The position numbers and the translations under genes were made by a program. The notes under the pieces were generated by a model, which was not told the origin of the DNA, ran no database searches, and was given only the letters and a program-made list of their open reading frames with translations. From positions 50,901-114,900 of the forward strand of contig JAKFVQ010000026.1 in the NCBI GenBank assembly GCA_021732085.1: a stretch of DNA of 64,000 nt, given 5' to 3'. Within the stretch, counting starts at the first letter, position 1; each line of letters starts with the position of its first letter. The DNA comes from Candidatus Obscuribacterales bacterium. Its GTDB lineage: Bacteria > Cyanobacteriota > Vampirovibrionia > Obscuribacterales > Obscuribacteraceae. This document shows, one piece after another, positions 59,726-64,000 of this stretch.

Positions 59726-60514
59726 CTACTTTGCCAAATACGAACTACGCAGATCTTTAAGTTCAGAATCGTTCGGCTTTTCTTTCAGCAAGGTATCAAT
59801 TTCAGCGACAGCAGCATCTTTCTCGCCTTTGTTGCTCAATACCTCGGCGTAAGCTCTGCGTGCTTCGGAGTTGTCGGACCGCAATTGCAAGGCTCTTTCA
59901 AGCTCTGTTGAAGCGGCTTCATTGTCACCCTTTTTCAATAAGGCTTCGCCTAACTTTTGATGCGCTTCATCATTGTCCGGATCTGATTTGGCAATATATC
60001 TGTACTCGTCAATTGCCGCATCAGTTTGCCCGGAAGCCAAGCCGGCATCAGCTAAAGCACGATGTGCAGCCAGTTCATCGGGGGCAAGCTCTACAGCTAT
60101 CTTCGCGTGAGTAATCGCTTCGTCGTATTTTTTCAAATGCGTGAGTGATCGCGCGATAGCATATTGAGCAATGATATTCTTGGGATCCTGCTCAAGCGCT
60201 TTGCTTAATACATCGGCGGCCTCATCGTATTTGCCAAGTTCGTTTAAAACGACGCCCAAATTGTTTAAAGCAGTGGAACTCTTCGGTTCACGCTTTATAG
60301 CTTCTCTATATTCGGCAGCGGCATGTTCATAATCTTTGGCGGCGAAATACTGATTGCCTGAAATCAGACAATCAGCTGCCGTTCGGATATCACCACAAGC
60401 ACTTAGCGACAGAGCTAAAAACGCGACAGCAAAAAGCAACCTCGGAGCTTGTCTCTTTAGGAAGTAGTTCTTTCTAAATTTCGCCAGATTTACTTGCATC
60501 TGGGAGATCCCCAA
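59726..60514 (-). CDS. TPR lipoprotein
   Basis: This 262-residue protein has signal AVAFLALSLSAC with lipobox LSAC (Cys about 40), so it is lipid-anchored. Five to six canonical 34-residue TPR units follow: ALNNLGVVLNELGKYDEAADVLSKALEQDP, then the repeats with ARSLTHLKKYDEAITHAKIAVELAPD and AHQKLGEALLKKGDNEAASTELERAL. It lies 28 bp after aspS on the same strand, so it shares the aspS transcript. There is no enzymatic domain. Confidence 0.88.
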   Translation of the reverse strand: MGISQMQVNLAKFRKNYFLKRQAPRLLFAVAFLALSLSACGDIRTAADCLISGNQYFAAKDYEHAAAEYREAIKREPKSSTALNNLGVVLNELGKYDEAADVLSKALEQDPKNIIAQYAIARSLTHLKKYDEAITHAKIAVELAPDELAAHRALADAGLASGQTDAAIDEYRYIAKSDPDNDEAHQKLGEALLKKGDNEAASTELERALQLRSDNSEARRAYAEVLSNKGEKDAAVAEIDTLLKEKPNDSELKDLRSSYLAK

Positions 60515-60542
60515 AAAGAGCTCGAAGGCTCTGAACCGAATT

Positions 60543-62360
60543 TTAGCACGTGCCCTGAGCTGAGACTACTTCGGGTTTTTCCGAGGTCTTGCTTGGTCTA
60601 AACTCCACTTGCAGTTCTTTCAACTGTTCGGCTGACGCCATGGACGGTGCCGAAGTCATCAAGCAGGTGCCCGACTGAGTCTTCGGAAACGCGATTACGT
60701 CCCGAATTGACTTGCAGCCGGCAAGGAGCATAACCAGACGGTCCAGCCCTAGCGCCAAGCCACCATGCGGTGGTGCGCCTGACTCCAGCGCATCCAGCAA
60801 GAACCCAAATTTGTCGCGCGCGGCGTCCGCTGTCAATCCGATCACGGAAAAGGCCTTTTCCTGAACCTCTTTAGAATGGATTCTTATGGAGCCGCCACCA
60901 ATCTCGACACCGTTGTAAATGATGTCATATGCCCTGGCTTTGCAAGCTTCGGGGTTTTTGTCCAGAAGAGGAATGTCTTCCAAGCGTGGACTCGTGAATG
61001 GATGGTTCACCGCAACTAAGCGCCCCTCATTTTCATCATATTCAAATGCAGGGAAATCAGTAAGCCAAAGCAGTTTGTGCGCTGACTCATCGATGAGCTT
61101 CAAATCCTCCGCAATCTTCAAGCGAAGCCTGCCAAGCACGTTAGCAACAGCCTTCTTTTTATCGGCCATCAAAAGAAGCATGTCCCCATCGGCCGCTCCA
61201 GCTAGTTGCTTAATTAGCGCCTGATCGGCATCTGTCAGATCCTTATGGATACCGGAGCTGCGCATACCATCCGACGAGAATGCGAGCCATGCGAGTCCTT
61301 TAGCGCCTGCGGACTTAGCAAATGCGGTCCATAAATCTATCTGTTTGCGCGAAATACTCGCGGCACCACCTGTAATGGTCAAACATTTGAGCTGTCCGCC
61401 TTCTGCTACTGGCTGCTTAAAGAAAGCCAGATTGCAATTCTGAGCAAATTGGCTCAAATCCTTGAGCTCTAATCCGAAGCGCAAATCAGGCTTATCTGAG
61501 CCAAATCGTTCCTGCGCCTCATCATAAGTCATGCGCTGATACGGCGCTGGAACATCAATCCCCGCACACTTGAACGATGCCATAACAATGCCTTCCGTTA
61601 CGGAGATAATGTCTTCTTCGTCCGGGAAAGACAGCTCGATATCGACTTGGGTGAACTCTGGCTGCCGATCCGCGCGCAGGTCTTCATCGCGGAAGCAACG
61701 TGCAATTTGATAATAACGATCAACTCCGCTAATCATCAAAGTTTGCTTGAACAACTGTGGCGACTGGGGCAGCGCATACCAATCTCCAGGATTCAAGCGG
61801 CTGGGCACCAAAAAGTCGCGAGCGCCTTCGGGCGTAGCCTTGGTCAAAATCGGAGTTTCAACTTCAATAAAGCCGCACGAATTCAAATAATTCCGAATCG
61901 CAAACGCGATGTCGTGGCGAAGCACTAAATTCTTATGCATCTCTTCGCGACGAAGGTCCAAATATCGATATTTCAATCGCAAGGATTCATCCACCTTTGC
62001 GCCTTCGCTCAGCTGAAATGGCAGAGCCTTAGACGTATTTAGAAGGTCCATTCTATCGGGATAGATTTCCAGAGCCCCGGTTGTTGTGCCCTTCTCACTG
62101 CCCGTTGGGCGCTTGCTCACTTTTCCAGAAACGATGATTACGTATTCCGAACGCAGAGATGAGAACTTCTCGTGCACTTCCTTATTGCGATTTGGATCGG
62201 AAACGAGCTGGATCTTTCCTGACGGATCGCGCAGCTCTATAAAGATCATTCCTCCCAAATCACGCCTCACATCAACCCATCCGGCAAGGCAGACTTCCTG
62301 TCCCTCGTCGGCTACCGTCAACTTACCGGCATAATGGGTTCTTTTCAAAGGCTTGCTCAC
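60543..62360 (-). CDS. aspS: Aspartyl-tRNA synthetase, bacterial type
   Basis: AspS charges tRNA-Asp. The 605-residue protein has the N-terminal OB anticodon-binding domain ([22 protein letters not shown]). The class II core follows: motif 1 in [17 protein letters not shown], motif 2 in [25 protein letters not shown], and motif 3 in [16 protein letters not shown]. The bacterial insertion domain (GAD) lies between motifs 2 and 3. The tail [15 protein letters not shown] is typical. Whether it also charges tRNA-Asn cannot be judged by eye. It is divergent from the membrane protein at 62555. Confidence 0.97.
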   Translation of the reverse strand: MSKPLKRTHYAGKLTVADEGQEVCLAGWVDVRRDLGGMIFIELRDPSGKIQLVSDPNRNKEVHEKFSSLRSEYVIIVSGKVSKRPTGSEKGTTTGALEIYPDRMDLLNTSKALPFQLSEGAKVDESLRLKYRYLDLRREEMHKNLVLRHDIAFAIRNYLNSCGFIEVETPILTKATPEGARDFLVPSRLNPGDWYALPQSPQLFKQTLMISGVDRYYQIARCFRDEDLRADRQPEFTQVDIELSFPDEEDIISVTEGIVMASFKCAGIDVPAPYQRMTYDEAQERFGSDKPDLRFGLELKDLSQFAQNCNLAFFKQPVAEGGQLKCLTITGGAASISRKQIDLWTAFAKSAGAKGLAWLAFSSDGMRSSGIHKDLTDADQALIKQLAGAADGDMLLLMADKKKAVANVLGRLRLKIAEDLKLIDESAHKLLWLTDFPAFEYDENEGRLVAVNHPFTSPRLEDIPLLDKNPEACKARAYDIIYNGVEIGGGSIRIHSKEVQEKAFSVIGLTADAARDKFGFLLDALESGAPPHGGLALGLDRLVMLLAGCKSIRDVIAFPKTQSGTCLMTSAPSMASAEQLKELQVEFRPSKTSEKPEVVSAQGTC

Positions 62361-62554
62361 GGCTCACTCCTGCATGAAATATTACTGAGCCCGGCTCCTG
62401 AGGATTCATCCGATCAAGATTCGGGAATTTTATATTGTAGCTCAGCGCTCCAGTCGCGCCCCCTGTGGACAGAAGTGTTGTAAACTGGAGTTAGTCCAAC
62501 GACCACAATTTACTATTTTTCCTCTACCTTACTAGCTTTTACGGACCTCACACG

Positions 62555-63136
62555 ATGTCACAATTCATTCCCCCAGAACTTCAGGACCCACTTCAGATAG
62601 CAGGTGGGGTCGTCTTAATCTGCTTAGGCGTGTCATATGCCTACAAGTTTTACCAGGCTTCGGTTTTGGGCAAATACACCTACTGGGATGGATTGCGCCC
62701 CTTCGGCTGGTATTTCGCTCCGTTAACAATATTAATCACTCCACTTCTAGTTCATGGAAAGCCCTCCGAGAAGAACCTTCTCAAGACGAAAACGGCTGGC
62801 TGGGTCCACTTATTTTGGGGTCCGGCATTTTTCCTGTTTAGCCTAATGGCGCTTGTTTCTGGAGCAGACCTGGCACATTTGAATGGAAGCCAATTCTTCA
62901 ACTGGGTTGTTACCTGCGGCAATCGCCCTGGAATCCCCCCAGCAATCACTTACCAACCGCCGTTCACATATAAATTTCCTCTTCTCAAGAAGGCTGGGAA
63001 GAAAGTATTCAGGATTCTCACGGCTGATATTAAGACTGACAAATCGAAGAGTATCAACGCCCTCGAGCGTAGCGGGGTAGACGTTGAGAAGTACTCCAAG
63101 ACGCAATGGGACCAGGACGAAGACGAAGACGAATAG
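62555..63136 (+). CDS. Membrane protein, unknown family
   Basis: This 193-residue protein has three hydrophobic helices (about 13-33, 48-65, 82-105), a soluble stretch, and a very acidic end (DQDEDEDE). PFGWYFAPLTILITPLLVHGKP and TKTAGWVHLFWGPAFFLFSLMALVSGA are distinctive but I do not recognise them. ATG 62555 has no strong ribosome-binding site. It is divergent from aspS, with 194 bp between. Function is unknown. Confidence 0.62.
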   Translation: MSQFIPPELQDPLQIAGGVVLICLGVSYAYKFYQASVLGKYTYWDGLRPFGWYFAPLTILITPLLVHGKPSEKNLLKTKTAGWVHLFWGPAFFLFSLMALVSGADLAHLNGSQFFNWVVTCGNRPGIPPAITYQPPFTYKFPLLKKAGKKVFRILTADIKTDKSKSINALERSGVDVEKYSKTQWDQDEDEDE

Positions 63137-63538
63137 AAGCTCGCTTCCACCTTCCTTCATTCACCGCCCGCTTGGCAAATGGCGCTCATAACCTCCAAGC
63201 ATCTGCTTTTGGCAGCCAATCCAAGCCGCCACGGTTTGCAAGGGCGATCAGCTTCCGGGCCTAGTCTAAACTGGGCAGTTACGAGGCTTTACATAAACGA
63301 ATAGTTTTTCAGGCTCCGGAAACCGTGTCGACCTTAGAGTTAGACGGTGAAGCACTTAGCCCAGCTTCTGTTTCGAGCTTCGTCTAGCAAACTGAAGATT
63401 GCCTGAAGAAGCTCTTCCAGTGAAAACCTCAAAAAGCTTACAGGTGCCCCTGCTTTTGAATTTGGTTGATCCTATGAGATGATAGCCTTAATCGATATGT
63501 TTATTATTTGTTCCTGCCACCCGTAGGAGGGGATTTCA
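63137..63538. other. Intergenic before rpsU
   Basis: I find no gene or RNA here. The rpsU promoter probably lies in the last 100 bp (TTGAAT near 63456 is a possible -35), but no confident -10 is visible. Confidence 0.45.
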
Positions 63539-63712
63539 TTGTCCGAGGTTAGAGTAGCGGAAGGCGAAAGCATCGAAGCCGCATTGAAGCGTTTTAAGAA
63601 AAAAATCCAGAAAGCAGGCATTCTTTCTGAAATCAAGCGACGTGAACGCTATGAGAAGCCTAGCGTTAAGCGTAAACGCAAAGCCGAAGCCGCCCGTAAG
63701 CGCAGATCTTAA
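63539..63712 (+). CDS. rpsU: 30S ribosomal protein S21
   Basis: This 57-residue S21 is a small, very basic protein of the small subunit near the 3' end of 16S rRNA. TTG 63539 is the start, with a near-perfect GTAGGAGGGG 6 nt upstream. The protein reads [20 protein letters not shown], then [22 protein letters not shown] and a run of Lys/Arg to the stop. The helical RRERYEKPS block is the family signature. A rare start and short length make it easy to miss. Confidence 0.93.
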   Translation: MSEVRVAEGESIEAALKRFKKKIQKAGILSEIKRRERYEKPSVKRKRKAEAARKRRS

Positions 63713-63743
63713 TCAGATCAGCATCCCTAGACATTGAAGATTA

Positions 63744-63773
63744 GCCGCCTTAACGCAAAGTCGTCAGGGCGGC
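63744..63773 (+). terminator. Possible terminator of rpsU
   Basis: GCCGCC (63744-63749) pairs with GGCGGC (63768-63773) across an 18-nt loop, followed by GGTTTG. The T-tract is poor. Confidence 0.4.
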
Positions 63774-63841
63774 GGTTTGCTGTAAAAAAAACAGTAAGTG
63801 CGCAACCTTGCTTGAGCCTGTTTTAGTACCCTAGGTTCGTG

Positions 63842-63930
63842 TTGCCTCACTGAAAAATGACACCATGACAAGACCGTTGCCTCATCTAAAAATCTTATCC
63901 TGACAATCACTTTTGCCTCATTTAAAATCT
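63842..63930 (+). repeat. Three short direct repeats at right edge
   Basis: TTGCCTCA followed by an A-rich TNAAAAAT-type run occurs at 63842, 63877 and 63913, spaced 35 and 36 bp. Multiple terminal direct repeats of this kind are found at the ends of IS21-family elements, so a mobile element may begin here and continue past the window. No transposase is visible within the window. Confidence 0.45.
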
Positions 63931-64000
63931 GATACTTGCAACTCACGTAAACGGTTAGGTCTGCGAGGCTGGTTTGGATTTTCTGCATGCCATCTGGCAA

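Noticed and set aside
63764..64000. Minus-strand coding sequence running off the right edge
   Set aside because: Composition and sequence look non-coding and it reads through the short direct repeats. It might be part of a mobile element, but nothing supports it within the window.

Overview
The window reads as ordinary bacterial chromosome of mid GC content, coding densely on both strands. The gene set suggests a Gram-negative-type bacterium from the non-photosynthetic sister lineages of Cyanobacteria (Melainabacteria / Vampirovibrionia, perhaps the Obscuribacter-like group). This rests on a RecG with an N-terminal extension of the cyanobacterial kind, GTG/TTG starts, many secreted TPR proteins, and three large membrane-anchored Ser/Thr-kinase-like proteins fused to C-terminal helical repeats. 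The assignment is inference from memory of protein families; no search was run.

Region by region. 1-7.7 kb: a secreted TPR protein, an ArnT-like glycosyltransferase carrying an in-frame dispersed repeat, a variant peptide deformylase, a coiled-coil protein built on 42-bp repeats, and a DUF4239-type membrane protein. 7.7-12.6 kb: recG with a (GAA)14 tract, an MglA-like GTPase, a probable structured RNA, and rpmB. 12.6-18.1 kb: eight copies of a roughly 141-bp element, five of them in a 197-bp-period tandem array, threaded between minus-strand genes (hslO, mscS, a Ser/Thr kinase). 18.1-25.4 kb: housekeeping genes hslO, prmC, prfA, tRNA-Ser, tpiA and cobS. 25.7-32.5 kb: an SGNH-like secreted protein with a hexanucleotide microsatellite, a Ser/Thr kinase and secreted TPR or helical proteins. 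32.5-40.2 kb: a DEDDh exonuclease, a GH38 mannosidase paired with a TIM-barrel isomerase-like protein, a PDZ protein, malate dehydrogenase and a frameshifted Uma2 gene. 40.4-44.5 kb: an lspA-rluD-lapA-like cluster, a Phd/VapC-type toxin-antitoxin pair and a DUF151 bifunctional nuclease. 44.8-51.5 kb: tRNA-Leu, a HerA-like ATPase, murA and an aspartate kinase. 51.9-55.6 kb: a pseudokinase, a MazEF-type module and a ComM-like ATPase. 55.8-59.6 kb: a three-gene operon behind a perfect Fur-box palindrome. 59.7-63.7 kb: a TPR lipoprotein, aspS, a membrane protein and rpsU.

Two signals stand out. The first is the 141-bp element family. Its terminator-like stem keeps pairing only when read as minus-strand RNA, because substitutions between copies give G-U wobbles on that strand and mismatches on the other. 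The copies sit 3' of minus-strand genes, so the family looks like a repeated 3' RNA/terminator module or tandem small-RNA genes. The second is the Fur-boxed operon GCS2-type amide ligase / MFS transporter / PepSY membrane protein, which looks like an undescribed iron-acquisition or metallophore locus.
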